Shown: positions 8,877 through 18,592, counted from the first letter of the stretch. The stretch is 64,000 nt of DNA from Pseudomonas sp. CCI4.2 (GCF_034350045.1 NZ_CP133781.1:4388501-4452500), one strand, 5' to 3'. Program-made: numbers and translations. The notes: a model not told the origin generated them from the sequence alone.

Positions 8877-10823
8877 ATGACCATGCGGCTGTTCCTGTGC
8901 GAAAAACCTTCTCAGGCCAAAGACATCGCCAAAGTGCTCGGTGCTACCCGGCGCGGCGACGGCTGTTGGCTCGGGCCGGATATCACGGTGACCTGGTGCA
9001 TCGGTCATTTGTTGGAAGCCGCGCCGCCCGATGCCTATGACGAGCGCTACAAACGCTGGGTGTTGGCTGATTTGCCGATTGTTCCGGCGAAATGGAAGAT
9101 GCTGGTCAAGCCAAAAACCGCCAGCCAATTCAAAGCTGTCAAACGCTTGCTCGGCGACGCTCAGGAATTGATCATCGCCACCGATGCCGACCGTGAGGGC
9201 GAGATGATTGCCCGGGAACTGGTGGAGCATTGTCGCTATCGCGGGCCAATTCAGCGTTTGTGGCTTTCGGCGCTGGACGACGCCTCCATTCGCAAAGCCC
9301 TGGGGGCGCTGAAACCCGGTGCCGAGACCTTCAGCCTTTATCACTCAGCCTTGGGCCGGTCCCGCGCCGACTGGTTGATTGGCATGAACATGAGCCGCCT
9401 GTTCACCTTGCTCGGCCGTCAGTCCGGCTATCAGGGTGTCTTGCCGGTAGGCCGGGTGCAAACGCCGACCTTGCGCCTTGTGGTGGACCGAGACCGTAGC
9501 ATCGCCGATTTTGTGCCCGTTGCGTACTGGTCCATCGACGTTCAGTTGCTCAGCGACGGCACCTCGTTCACTGCCCAGTGGATTGCCCCGGACGATAGCT
9601 GTGATGAACAGGGCCGTTGCCAAAACCCGGCACTGGCCAATGAGGCGGCAGCCGCTTTGCGCGCCACAGCGACCGCGCGGGTGGTCAAGCTGAAAACCGA
9701 ACGGATGCGGGAAGCGCCGCCGTTGCTGTTTGATCTGGGCACATTGCAGGAAGTCTGCTCAAAGAAGCTCGGGCTCGGCGCACAGGAAACCCTGGACATC
9801 GCCCAGTCGCTTTATGAGCAATACAAAATCATCACTTACCCACGCAGTGATTGCGGCTTTCTGCCACTGAGCCAACACGCTGAGGCCCCGGCGATAGTGG
9901 CCGGCTTGGGTCGAGCGGATCCGGGCTTGGCTGACCTGATGAAGCACCTCGACCCAAAGCGCCGCTCGCGGGCTTGGAACGACGCCAAGGTCAGCGCCCA
10001 CCATGGCATTATTCCCACGGCGGCCACCGTGGACCTGAACCGCTTGGCCAGCAAACAACGGGCGGTTTACACCTTGATCCGCGCACGTTATCTGGCGCAA
10101 TTTCTGCCAAACCATGAATTTGATCGAACCCAGGCCGATTTTGAGTGCGCCGGGCAAAGCTTGCGTGCGGTCGGTAAATGCATCGTCGAACCCGGTTGGA
10201 AACGCGCCTTGCCGCAAGCCATGGCGCCCAGCAAAGGCCAGGAAGCGCCTGCGCCTCAAGCATTGCCCGCGCTTAGAGAGGGCCAGGAGTGCGTGGTTGA
10301 AAACGTCACACTGAAGGATATGTGGACCCAGCCGCCAAAGCCGTTCACCGAAGGCGATTTGATCAAGGCCATGAAGAACGTCGCCAAGCTGGTCAGCGAT
10401 CCTCGGCTCAAGCAAAAACTGAAGGACACCACCGGCATTGGTACTGAAGCGACCCGCGCCGGGATCATTCAGGGGCTGCTCGACCGGGGTTACCTGAACA
10501 AAGTCGGCAAAGCGTTGGCCGCGTCCCCCGCTGCGTTCAGCCTGATCGACGCCGTGCCCCGCGCCATTGCCGATCCAGGGACTACTGCGATTTGGGAGCA
10601 GGCCTTGGACATGGTGCAAAGTGGAGAGATGACCCTGGAAGATTTCGTTGCCAAGCAATCGGCGTGGATGACCAAACAGGTCGCGCGCTGTACCGGATTG
10701 CAATTGACCATCAGCGGTCCGGCCAGCCCCTCGGGGCGTACCGGCGCTGCCTGGAAGAAAAAACGTAAGCCGGTGTCAGGTAAGCCTGCCGCTGCCAAGC
10801 GCACCACTTCAGCCCGAAAATAA
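8877..10823 (+). CDS. topB: DNA topoisomerase III
   Basis: A 648-residue type IA topoisomerase that decatenates DNA by single-strand passage. Seen: N-terminal TOPRIM with CEKPSQAKDIA and the metal triad ATDADREGEM, the central toroid segment GRVQTPTLRLV, the active-site tyrosine in ITYPRSDCGF near residue 325, and the C-terminal HHGIIPT and GTEATRAGII motifs. A Lys/Arg-rich tail (KKKRKPVSGK…) probably binds DNA. The start could be the ATG at 8877 or 8883; the difference is two residues. A long open frame on the opposite strand is a coding shadow. Confidence 0.96.
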   Translation: MTMRLFLCEKPSQAKDIAKVLGATRRGDGCWLGPDITVTWCIGHLLEAAPPDAYDERYKRWVLADLPIVPAKWKMLVKPKTASQFKAVKRLLGDAQELIIATDADREGEMIARELVEHCRYRGPIQRLWLSALDDASIRKALGALKPGAETFSLYHSALGRSRADWLIGMNMSRLFTLLGRQSGYQGVLPVGRVQTPTLRLVVDRDRSIADFVPVAYWSIDVQLLSDGTSFTAQWIAPDDSCDEQGRCQNPALANEAAAALRATATARVVKLKTERMREAPPLLFDLGTLQEVCSKKLGLGAQETLDIAQSLYEQYKIITYPRSDCGFLPLSQHAEAPAIVAGLGRADPGLADLMKHLDPKRRSRAWNDAKVSAHHGIIPTAATVDLNRLASKQRAVYTLIRARYLAQFLPNHEFDRTQADFECAGQSLRAVGKCIVEPGWKRALPQAMAPSKGQEAPAPQALPALREGQECVVENVTLKDMWTQPPKPFTEGDLIKAMKNVAKLVSDPRLKQKLKDTTGIGTEATRAGIIQGLLDRGYLNKVGKALAASPAAFSLIDAVPRAIADPGTTAIWEQALDMVQSGEMTLEDFVAKQSAWMTKQVARCTGLQLTISGPASPSGRTGAAWKKKRKPVSGKPAAAKRTTSARK

Positions 10824-10827
10824 TCGA

Positions 10828-11397
10828 TCAGTCATCCAACGACTTGGGTGGCGCTGGCGGCGCTTTCCCGGTTTTGGTTGATTTGCTGGTTTTGGTACTG
10901 GTCTGCGCTGCTGCATCCGGCGCAGGCGTTGGAGTCGTGACCGAAGTGGCCGGCGCGGAAGCCTCTTTTTCGCGCATGGGCATCTGATCGATAGCGGCAA
11001 AAATCTCCTTCGGATCAATTGGGCCGGAATGTTCAATTTTCTTTTCGCCGTCTTTGCCCACCAGAATCACCCGTGCCTCGCCCCCCGCACCGATTTTCAA
11101 TTCGCGAATCAACGCCATTGTGGTTTGTGCGTCCATGCTTTTACCGTCGCGCTGGCCCATCAGATTGATCACGGTATAAAGCACCATGTGGCGTTCGTTG
11201 AAAGCAGCACGATTGGCTGGCTCGTCTAACGCCTTTTTCCAACTAACCACCGTGGGGTCGACGGAGCTTGAGGCGATGATAATCAACGGGCGCGACTGAC
11301 CGCGATCTTGAGCCAAGGGATCGTCGCTGTCGGCGGCCAGCGCGGCGCCGACAACAGCCGTGAATAATGTAGCAAGTGCCAGTGACCGGATAAGCAT
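10828..11397 (-). CDS. Exported DUF4174 domain protein
   Basis: A 189-residue protein with a signal peptide (MLIRSLALATLFTAVVGAALA). A DUF4174-type thioredoxin-like domain spans about residues 35-145 (RPLIIIASSSVDPTVVSWKKAL; ARVILVGKDGEKK). A low-complexity Thr/Lys/Ala/Pro tail follows (KTSKSTKTGK). The usual thioredoxin CXXC pair is absent, as in this family. AAGGAACTGTGC precedes the ATG, a good start. The stop lies only 4 bp from the convergent topB stop, so no separate terminator is visible. Function unknown, location periplasmic by inference. Confidence 0.85.
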   Translation of the reverse strand: MLIRSLALATLFTAVVGAALAADSDDPLAQDRGQSRPLIIIASSSVDPTVVSWKKALDEPANRAAFNERHMVLYTVINLMGQRDGKSMDAQTTMALIRELKIGAGGEARVILVGKDGEKKIEHSGPIDPKEIFAAIDQMPMREKEASAPATSVTTPTPAPDAAAQTSTKTSKSTKTGKAPPAPPKSLDD

Positions 11398-11545
11398 GCA
11401 CAGTTCCTTTTTGGGTATTCATGGACTAATGATTGCTTATCGTGGTGAAAGGTCCAGCCAACTGCGCAACTATCTTTCTGGAAAAAATAGAAAATGTGGA
11501 ATTTGGTACGAGCAGGGTTGGCCCCCGCTCGTACATCCTGCTTAC

Positions 11546-11728
11546 TTATGGCTTGCGGGTATTGCTTTGGCCGGTGTCGCCACCTTTTTTGCCTGCTCCC
11601 GACGTTTTATCGCGATCCTGCTGAGAAGCATTGCTTTGACCCCCTTTCTTGCTGGCGTCAGAAGCCTTGTCGCGATCATTTGAGAAACCACCTTGATTAC
11701 CTTGGTTAGAGTTTCCACTGTTAGGCAT
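11546..11728 (-). CDS. KGG-motif stress-induced small protein (YciG/Con-10 like)
   Basis: A 60-residue, very hydrophilic protein made of Gly, Ser, Asn, Asp and Lys, with two KKGG motifs (SKKGGQSN, GKKGGDTG) typical of the stress-induced KGG family. The start MPNSGNSNQ is chosen because GAGGA lies eight bases upstream. Proteins of this type are intrinsically disordered and usually controlled by stationary-phase or general-stress regulators. The 160-bp AT-rich region upstream (11729-11890) probably holds its promoter. It is shorter than most gene-finder cut-offs. Confidence 0.8.
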   Translation of the reverse strand: MPNSGNSNQGNQGGFSNDRDKASDASKKGGQSNASQQDRDKTSGAGKKGGDTGQSNTRKP

Positions 11729-11890
11729 GATTGCAATCCTCATATTTATTTTTAGCGGAGTAATACCTCCCCGCTTTATCTACGAATCGTCTTTTGCAAA
11801 ATAGTTTTAAGAGAATGTGAGTAACTGACAAATGGCATATTGTGACAAGGACTGGAACTCAATTGCCATTAAAATGAAACTGTTACGCCA

Positions 11891-13246
11891 TCATTCAATA
11901 AAGGTAATAACTAACAGTTCGACATTTAAAACCACAATCAGCAGAGCAACGCCCCAGGCGATAAACGTCAACCAGCGCCCTGTCACAAAATCACCCATCA
12001 GTTTTCGATTTGAAACAAACCGCACTAACGGAATCACGGCGAACGGTAACTGCATCGACAGCACGACCTGACTGAACACTAATAACTTGGTGGTCCCACT
12101 GGGTCCGTACAGACTGGTTACGGCAATCACCGGAATAACCGCCAACCCTCGGGTCAACAGACGGCGCATCCAATCTGGCACTCGCAGTTCGAGAAAACCC
12201 TCCATCACAATCTGCCCGGCCAGCGTCGCCGTCACCGTCGAATTGATACCCGATGCCAGCAACGCCACGGCAAACAGGGTGGATGCAACGCCGACGCCGA
12301 GCATGGGTGAGAGCAAGTGGTAGGCCTGTTCAATGTCCAACACGTCGGTGCGACCGGCTTTGTGGAACACTTCGGCCGCCGTGATCAGAATCGCGGCGTT
12401 AACAAACAGCGCGAGCATCAACGCCACACTGCTGTCCAGGACAGCCCAACGTAGCCCGACTTTTCGCCCGGCAAGGGTCCGTGGGTAAGCGCGGGTTTGA
12501 ACGATGGACGAGTGCAAGTAGAGGTTATGCGGCATCACGGTGGCGCCAATGATACCAATGGCCAAATACAGCGCAATGGGATCGGTGACGATCTGGGTGT
12601 GTGGGATGAACCCCGCCACGATGTCGCCGATGGACGGATGGACCAACAGCATTTGCACGCCAAAGCAGACAAAAATAAGGGTCAACAAGGCAATCACGAA
12701 CGCTTCCAGGGAACGAAAGCCGCGCCCCATGAGCATCAGAATAAGAAATACATCGGCGACCGATATAATGACCCCCCACAACAGTGGCAGGCCAAACAGC
12801 AGGTTCAAGGCAATGGCGGTGCCGATCACCTCGGCCAGATCGCAAGCGACGATGGCACTTTCACAGGCTAGCCACAGCGCGATACACACCGGCCTGCTGT
12901 AGTGCTCACGACAGGCCTGCGCCAAGTCCAGGCCTGTGACAATACCCAGTCGTGCAGCCAGCGCTTGCAAGAGAATGGCCATCAGGCTCGATAACAAAAT
13001 GACCGACAACAGCAAATAGCCAAACTGCGAGCCGCCCGCGATGTCGGTGGCCCAGTTGCCGGGGTCCATGTAGCCCACCGCTACCATGTAACCCGGTCCG
13101 GTAAAGGCCAGCAGTCGCCGGAACCAATGCCGGGCCTTGGGCAGTGCGACGCTTCCGTTGAGCGCGCCAAGGCTCAACCTTCGCACGGGGGGCGCTGGCT
13201 CACACCCGCCCACGACGGCTGTTTCGTTGTTGTCCGGTGCGCTCAT
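11891..13246 (-). CDS. mntH: Nramp family Mn(II)/Fe(II) transporter
   Basis: A 451-residue, 11-helix proton-coupled divalent metal importer of the inner membrane. The Nramp signatures are present: DPGNWATDIAGG in helix 1 and MPHNLYLHSS in helix 6, which form the metal site. The start at 13246 (MSAPDNNE) has AAGGTGG five bases upstream; an ATG at 13282 would add 12 residues. No Fur or MntR operator was confidently recognised. It reads toward the KGG gene but is probably a separate unit. Confidence 0.93.
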   Translation of the reverse strand: MSAPDNNETAVVGGCEPAPPVRRLSLGALNGSVALPKARHWFRRLLAFTGPGYMVAVGYMDPGNWATDIAGGSQFGYLLLSVILLSSLMAILLQALAARLGIVTGLDLAQACREHYSRPVCIALWLACESAIVACDLAEVIGTAIALNLLFGLPLLWGVIISVADVFLILMLMGRGFRSLEAFVIALLTLIFVCFGVQMLLVHPSIGDIVAGFIPHTQIVTDPIALYLAIGIIGATVMPHNLYLHSSIVQTRAYPRTLAGRKVGLRWAVLDSSVALMLALFVNAAILITAAEVFHKAGRTDVLDIEQAYHLLSPMLGVGVASTLFAVALLASGINSTVTATLAGQIVMEGFLELRVPDWMRRLLTRGLAVIPVIAVTSLYGPSGTTKLLVFSQVVLSMQLPFAVIPLVRFVSNRKLMGDFVTGRWLTFIAWGVALLIVVLNVELLVITFIE

Positions 13247-13594
13247 TGTCCACCTTGTACGGTTACGGCCATCGATGGACATCCATTTGGCACTCCATCG
13301 GTGGATACCGCCTTAGGAGGCGAGTTCCGCCAACATCAGTCTCAGCAGTCGGTTTTCAGTCATGAAGCGACGCGTGGTTTCACGGGTGCCTTTTTTGCGG
13401 CAAGGCCTGGGCGACCCAAAGGCACCGTACACCCCGCCAATGGTCATGACATCCACCCGCAATTGCATCTGTATTGCACCGCCACCGCGGATATCGCCGC
13501 ACCGATCACCAGTCAAACAGGCCGCCAAACTGCCAGGGCCGGCGCAAAAAGGCGTGCCGGGCAACTGTCGGTTCGCGGCCCGATCACGGCTCAT
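13247..13594. other. Gap between mntH and the galactofuranose operon
   Basis: No gene is supported. Open frames exist on both strands but lack a ribosome site and recognisable protein features. It holds short inverted pieces near CCATCGATGG and CACTCCATCGGTGG (13270-13300), which may belong to the mntH promoter. Confidence 0.5.
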
Positions 13595-14761
13595 CTACTG
13601 GGACTGGTTATCGAATAGGAGAGCCTCCATGGCCGGCTTACTGTCCAGCAGAGCGAATTGCCGCTGCTGGGCCTGAAGCTCCAGCGACAGTGATTCATCC
13701 AGCGGTCGTCTCCCTTCCCCATCGGCATAGCCCAGCAGCCCGGCCGGGCAATGCCGATCATCGTCCCAGCCTGGGTAATCGAGGATCGGGTACCAACAGA
13801 TGCCCTCAATCGGGACGCCGCGCGCCATGGCCAGTGTCACTTGTTCGCAGATGTACCTCATCCAACTCGCCCGGTCATGGCCTTCTGAACCGGTTTCAGT
13901 GATCACCATCGGCCGTTGATAACGCCGCCAGGTTTCAGCCAGCATGCCGACCAGCGGACGGTAACGTGAGTCGCCGCGAAAGATTCGAGAACCGCTGAGA
14001 ATCCATTGGTTGTGCGGGTAATAGTTAACGCCAACGATGTCCAGGTACTCGGGTTTGCCCCCCAGACCTGGCCAGCGCTCACCGGTCAATAAATCCCAAG
14101 CTTCGAACTGTGACATTCGATAGCCTTCGGCCGCCGCCGTGTCTTGGTGACTTGGACTGTCAGGCAGTACATGAATAATCGGATCGGTCTGGACAAAGCG
14201 CGCCCGAGGCTCCACTGCCCGAACCGATTCGATAGCTGCAATGCTGGCCCGCACCAATTGATGCTTGAGTTCCAGTCCACGTCCGTGAGCGTTCGGTTCG
14301 AAATAACCGACATCACCGCCCGCCCAAGACCAAAAAGACATCTCGTTCACAAGCGAATAAAACGGAATCTGATCCGACTCTTCCCGCACCAGGGTCGCCA
14401 CGGCCGCGGCAAAACGGGCGAACCGGTCAACGAACTCCGGGCGCCAGATGTCCAAGCCTTCGGGACAGCCGTAGTGAGACAGGTCCCAAATAACCTGCGT
14501 CCTCTGCACATTGGCCGCCCGCAGCATCGGCAAAAAGCTGCTCCAGTCGTAACGACCTGATTGGCGCTCGATCAAATACCAGCGCAGCCCATCCCGAACC
14601 GTGTTGATACCTGTCGTCGCCAGTTGCGCGTAATCCGCACCGGCCCATCGATCATGGCCACTCGAATGTATGAGGTCGAGGCGTTGCCCATCCCGCCGAC
14701 GGTGAGTTGAACACTCGAAACCACCCATGAAAAAACTGTCGAACAGTTTCGCCTGGTGCAT
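13595..14761 (-). CDS. Clan GH-A glycosidase-like protein (beta-glucosidase/GH1-GH5 type)
   Basis: About 388 residues of a TIM-barrel glycosidase-like protein. The probable acid/base Glu is in YSLVNEMSFWSW near residue 145. The probable nucleophile Glu is in MVITETGSEG near residue 290. Both sit at strand ends in the order expected for clan GH-A. No signal peptide is seen, so it should act in the cytosol. It is the third gene of an operon after the glycosyltransferase and glf. The ATG at 14761 follows GGGGGAG; a GTG at 14767 overlaps the glf stop. By context it may act on, or edit, a galactofuranose-containing glycan or precursor. Substrate unknown. Confidence 0.75.
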   Translation of the reverse strand: MHQAKLFDSFFMGGFECSTHRRRDGQRLDLIHSSGHDRWAGADYAQLATTGINTVRDGLRWYLIERQSGRYDWSSFLPMLRAANVQRTQVIWDLSHYGCPEGLDIWRPEFVDRFARFAAAVATLVREESDQIPFYSLVNEMSFWSWAGGDVGYFEPNAHGRGLELKHQLVRASIAAIESVRAVEPRARFVQTDPIIHVLPDSPSHQDTAAAEGYRMSQFEAWDLLTGERWPGLGGKPEYLDIVGVNYYPHNQWILSGSRIFRGDSRYRPLVGMLAETWRRYQRPMVITETGSEGHDRASWMRYICEQVTLAMARGVPIEGICWYPILDYPGWDDDRHCPAGLLGYADGEGRRPLDESLSLELQAQQRQFALLDSKPAMEALLFDNQSQ

Positions 14762-14763
14762 GC

Positions 14764-15954
14764 TCACTCCCCCACAGGGGCGGGCTGCCCTGCCGCTGCC
14801 AGCGCTTCACTGGCGGTGGTCTCTGCATCGGCGATCCGCTTGTATAACGCCAATGCCTGACCTACTACTTGATCCATGTTGTAGTACTTATACGTCCCTA
14901 AGCGCCCAAGAAATGTCACCTCGGGGGTTTCTTCAGCGAGCGCTTTGTAGCGCGCATACAGTTCGGCATTTTCCGGGCGCGGGATCGGGTAATAGGGATC
15001 GCCGTCGTCACAGGGAAATTCATAAGTGAGGCTGGTCAGCGGGTGTTCCTGCCCGGTCAAATGTTTGTATTCAGTGATCCGGGTGTAGGACACCGTCTCT
15101 GCGGGGTAGTTGACCACCGCCACTGATTGGAACTGTTCCTGATTCACGGTTTCATGGTGAAAGCGCAACGAGCGGTACGGCAATCGACCGAGGCTGTGAC
15201 CAAAGAACTCATCGATCGGACCGCAATACACCAAGTGCCGATAGCTCACGCGCTCGCGCACGTCTTCAAAATCGGTATCAAGCATGATGTCGATGCCCGG
15301 ATGATCTAGCATGCGCTCAAACATGTGCGTATAGCCGTGCAGCGGCATCATTTGGAAAGTGTCGGTGAAATAGCGATCATCCGTGGTGGTGCGGGTCGGT
15401 ATTCTCGAGGTGACCGATTTATCCAACTCAGAAGGATCCAGGCCCCATTGCTTGCGGGTATAGCCCCGGAAAAACTTCTCATACAGCTCGCGGCCGATCT
15501 GATTAATCACCACGTCTTGCGAGGTGCGAATATCAGCCACCGGCTCCGCACGACGGGCGAGAAAATCCTGCGCCTGCGCTTCGGTCAGCGATAATCCATA
15601 CAGGCCATTGAGGGTCGTCAAGTTGATGGGAATCGGCAGCAGGTGCTCGTCGACTTGTGCCAACACTCGATGCTCATAGGGACGCCACTCGGTGAACTCA
15701 GACAAGTAATCGACAATGCGCTGGGCGTTGGTATGAAAGATATGCGGTCCGTAACGATGGACCAAAATTCCGGCGTCGTTGTAGTGGTCGTAAGCATTGC
15801 CGCCAACGTGCTCACGGCGATCGATGAGCAACACTCGCTTGCCGAGCCCGGCCGCCAACCGCTCCGCTAGCACGCTTCCAGCAAACCCGGCGCCGACAAT
15901 TAAATAGTCGTAACGACAGGCTTGCTCAGCCATCTCCAAGGTTATTTTAGGCAT
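14764..15954 (-). CDS. glf: UDP-galactopyranose mutase
   Basis: A 396-residue FAD enzyme converting UDP-galactopyranose to UDP-galactofuranose. Seen: the dinucleotide-binding motif VGAGFAGSVLAERLA, IDRREHVGGNAYD, YGPHIFHT, the GYTRKQWG segment and the C-terminal FLGRLGTYKYYNMDQVV that closes the FAD site. Start at 15954 (MPKITLEM) has AAGGAG eight bases upstream and overlaps the upstream glycosyltransferase by 13 bp, indicating translational coupling. Together with galE across the promoter region it gives a complete route from UDP-glucose to UDP-Galf. Confidence 0.95.
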   Translation of the reverse strand: MPKITLEMAEQACRYDYLIVGAGFAGSVLAERLAAGLGKRVLLIDRREHVGGNAYDHYNDAGILVHRYGPHIFHTNAQRIVDYLSEFTEWRPYEHRVLAQVDEHLLPIPINLTTLNGLYGLSLTEAQAQDFLARRAEPVADIRTSQDVVINQIGRELYEKFFRGYTRKQWGLDPSELDKSVTSRIPTRTTTDDRYFTDTFQMMPLHGYTHMFERMLDHPGIDIMLDTDFEDVRERVSYRHLVYCGPIDEFFGHSLGRLPYRSLRFHHETVNQEQFQSVAVVNYPAETVSYTRITEYKHLTGQEHPLTSLTYEFPCDDGDPYYPIPRPENAELYARYKALAEETPEVTFLGRLGTYKYYNMDQVVGQALALYKRIADAETTASEALAAAGQPAPVGE

Positions 15955-17126
15955 GCGATCTGCTCCTTGATCTGGGTCCAGGTATGGTCCCAAGACTGGC
16001 CTTCTAACGCTTCATCCGCGTGCCGATACAGGGTTTGCAAATCACTGCGGTCCGCCAATGCCGCTTTGATCGCCGAGGCAAAATCCTCGGCAGCGCCGGC
16101 GATCCGAACCACGGGGCTGTTGCCGTACATGCGCCCGACGTCGATGATCGGCGTCGACACCACCGGGCAGCCGCCCGCCAGGTATTCAGGAGTTTTGGTC
16201 GGGCTGATGAACCGCGTGGATTCATTGATCGCAAACGGCATCAGTGCCACGTCCCAGCCACTGAGGTAATCCGGCAGTTGTGCGTAATCCTTGCCGCCCA
16301 AATAGTGAATATTGCTCATGCGGGGCAGACACGCGGGATCGATTTTCACCACCGGTCCAATCAATACGAACTGCCAGTGCGGATATTCCACGGCCAATCC
16401 AGCCAACAGCTCACTGTCGAAACGCTCATCGATAACACCAAAAAAACCCAGGCGCGGATGAGCGATGGCGCGTTGATCAGCAGGTTCGACGGTGATGGTC
16501 CGGGCCTTGGCAAAATGCTCGACGTCGACGCTGCTGGGCATTGGGTGGACGTTGCCGTGCTGACCGCGCTTCGCTTCCCAAAGGCTATAACCGCCCGTGA
16601 ATACCACGTCGGCGCGCTCCAGCAACTGGCGTTCTTTCTCGAGCAAATCGGGCGGTGCACCTTTGAACGCGGACAACTCATCCATGCAATCGAACACCGT
16701 GACCTGGGCCTGCAAATGTTCAGTGAAGGCAAGGCTCATGGGCGTGAAGTACCACAGCAGTAATTCCAGAGGCGGATGTGCGGCCAAATAAGTGTCGATT
16801 AATTGACGCTGGAGTTGAATCACCGCCTCGGCCCTTAAACCGTTCGGGACGTGGGGGATAAGCACCTTGACGCCACTCGCTTGCACCTGCTCTTCAAGCC
16901 AGGCGTCCGACCGGTCCGAGCGCAACGGCTCTTCAAAAAAAAGCACCTGATAGTCCTGGGTAAAGCGCGACATCAAATGCTGCGGACGCTGATAAACAAA
17001 TCCCCAGCGCAAATGCGACAAGCACAACAACGTCGGTCGCAGGTTGGCGGTGAGTGCCTCAATGGCTTGGGAAATCTCTTGTTGATCATCAAGAGCGTCG
17101 GGGTATTGCGTCTGGGCTTCTTCCAT
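15942..17126 (-). CDS. Glycosyltransferase, GT-B fold, candidate galactofuranosyltransferase
   Basis: A 394-residue protein with a two-domain GT-B layout. The N-terminal half has HLRWGFVYQRPQHLMSRF and VTVFDCMDELSAFKGAP. The C-terminal donor-binding half has LGFFGVIDERFD, IHYLGGKDYAQLPDYLSGWDVALMPF and KTPEYLAGGCPVV. The last motif is the glycine-rich Glu region of GT4-like enzymes. AGAGGAAG precedes the ATG. It opens the operon with glf and the glycosidase-like gene. Donor use of UDP-Galf is inferred only from the adjacent mutase; the acceptor is unknown. Confidence 0.82.
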   Translation of the reverse strand: MEEAQTQYPDALDDQQEISQAIEALTANLRPTLLCLSHLRWGFVYQRPQHLMSRFTQDYQVLFFEEPLRSDRSDAWLEEQVQASGVKVLIPHVPNGLRAEAVIQLQRQLIDTYLAAHPPLELLLWYFTPMSLAFTEHLQAQVTVFDCMDELSAFKGAPPDLLEKERQLLERADVVFTGGYSLWEAKRGQHGNVHPMPSSVDVEHFAKARTITVEPADQRAIAHPRLGFFGVIDERFDSELLAGLAVEYPHWQFVLIGPVVKIDPACLPRMSNIHYLGGKDYAQLPDYLSGWDVALMPFAINESTRFISPTKTPEYLAGGCPVVSTPIIDVGRMYGNSPVVRIAGAAEDFASAIKAALADRSDLQTLYRHADEALEGQSWDHTWTQIKEQIACLK

Positions 17127-17550
17127 CTTTTCTTCCTCTGGAAAGACGTCTTTACGTATCTCGTTATTACTACCTCTTACCTACCAACGAGGGCTAACAC
17201 CCAATAATCGTGCAACGGATATGCAGATACCCATGAAGGCAACAACACTGTCAGCCAGACGCAAGACACCCGGTAAAACCCCCTGTTACTCCTATGGGAG
17301 TGACCCTCTGGCACAGGCGTTCAGCGCAAATAAAAACGAAGCGACGAAGCGTCACCACCGGTCAGTAACCTGCGCTGAACTCGTGCTGAACCTTGCTCTC
17401 CGACTATTCAAGAGCAGCGAGAATCCTGTGCGAACCGTCAGCATTTATTGCCCGGTATACAGCGGCGCACGTCAGCTCGATCAGGCCGCTGCTCGGTTGG
17501 GCTGTCCGCGTTGCCGGTCAATGAGTGTTTGCAGGTTCGAGGAATACCCA
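17127..17550. promoter_or_regulatory. Divergent promoter region between the glycosyltransferase operon and galE
   Basis: A 424-bp gap separating two divergent units. It contains a GAGGAATACCCA ribosome site directly before galE and a short hairpin ACTCC-TATG-GGAGT near 17289. The galE frame stays open upstream from 17221, but the residues have no epimerase homology. No operator of a known regulator was recognised. Confidence 0.5.
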
Positions 17551-18579
17551 ATGATTCTAGTGACCGGGGGTGCGGGCTATATAGGCGCGCATGCAGTGCT
17601 TGCATTGCTGCAAAACGGGTATGAAGTCGTGGTGTTGGACAATCTGTGCAACAGCTCCAGAGTGTCCTTGGAACGGGTCGCCCGCCTGGTCGGGACCCGA
17701 CCACAATTTGTGTTGGGGGACGTGCGAAATCGACGTTTACTGGACAAAGTATTCGCCACCTATCCAATCGATGCGGTGATGCATTTCGCCGGATTAAAAG
17801 CGGTAGGTGAAAGCGTCCGCGAACCTCTCCGGTATTTCGAAACCAACGTCAGCGGCAGCGTGACCCTGTGCCAGGCAATGGCCCATGCCGGGGTGTTCAC
17901 CCTGGTGTTCAGTTCATCGGCCACGGTGTATGGCGAGAGCGAAAGCATGCCCATCAGCGAAAGTGCCGAACTGGGTTCGCCAACCAATCCTTACGGCCAT
18001 TCAAAACTCATGGCCGAACATGTGATGCGCAGCGTGGCGCACTCGGATCCACGCTGGGCCATCGGCCTGCTGCGCTACTTCAACCCTATTGGTGCGCACC
18101 CTTCCGGTCTGCTGGGTGAAGCGCCGAAAAACATCCCGAATAACCTGCTGCCGTATTTGCTCCAAGTGGCCCTGAAGCAATTGCCGGTACTGCGTATCTA
18201 CGGCGACGACTACCCCACACCGGACGGCACCGGGATTCGCGATTACCTGCACGTGGTGGACTTGGCCGAAGGTCATTTGATGGCGCTCAAACGCCTGCGC
18301 AACCAACCGGGAATCTCAACCTGGAACCTCGGCACCGGTCGTGGTTATTCAGTACTGGAAGTGCTCCGCGCCTTCGAAAACGTCGTTGGTAAACGCATGC
18401 CGGTCAGCGTCGAGCCACGGCGCAGCGGTGACATCGCCCAGTGCTGGTCAGACCCAAGCAAAGCCCGCGAAGAATTGGGTTGGGAATCGAAACGGGATTT
18501 GAACTGCATGCTTGAAGATGCCTGGCGTTGGCAGTGCTTGAATCCGAATGGGTATGCGGTGGATGCGGTGGCGGTTTAG
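17551..18579 (+). CDS. galE: UDP-glucose 4-epimerase
   Basis: A 342-residue SDR-type epimerase interconverting UDP-glucose and UDP-galactose. It begins directly with the NAD-binding motif MILVTGGAGYIGAHAVLAL, so the ATG at 17551 is the natural start, backed by GAGGA nine bases upstream. Also seen: MHFAGLKAVGES, the SSSATVYGE catalytic Ser/Thr region, the active-site YGHSK and RYFNPIGAHPSG. Length is normal. It is divergent from the glf operon, for which it would supply UDP-galactopyranose. A strong terminator follows. Confidence 0.95.
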   Translation: MILVTGGAGYIGAHAVLALLQNGYEVVVLDNLCNSSRVSLERVARLVGTRPQFVLGDVRNRRLLDKVFATYPIDAVMHFAGLKAVGESVREPLRYFETNVSGSVTLCQAMAHAGVFTLVFSSSATVYGESESMPISESAELGSPTNPYGHSKLMAEHVMRSVAHSDPRWAIGLLRYFNPIGAHPSGLLGEAPKNIPNNLLPYLLQVALKQLPVLRIYGDDYPTPDGTGIRDYLHVVDLAEGHLMALKRLRNQPGISTWNLGTGRGYSVLEVLRAFENVVGKRMPVSVEPRRSGDIAQCWSDPSKAREELGWESKRDLNCMLEDAWRWQCLNPNGYAVDAVAV

Positions 18580-18592
18580 ACGTTCGGTAGCA

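Noticed and set aside
8235..9344. Long open frame opposite the dehydrogenase and topB genes
   Set aside because: It spans the ends of two well-supported genes on the other strand, has no family features, and reflects high-GC codon usage.
13313..13676. Two overlapping frames between mntH and the glycosidase-like gene
   Set aside because: No start signals and low-complexity translations; treated as non-coding.
17221..17550. N-terminal extension of galE by 110 codons
   Set aside because: The epimerase fold starts exactly at the ATG at 17551 with a good ribosome site; the upstream codons show no homology-like pattern.
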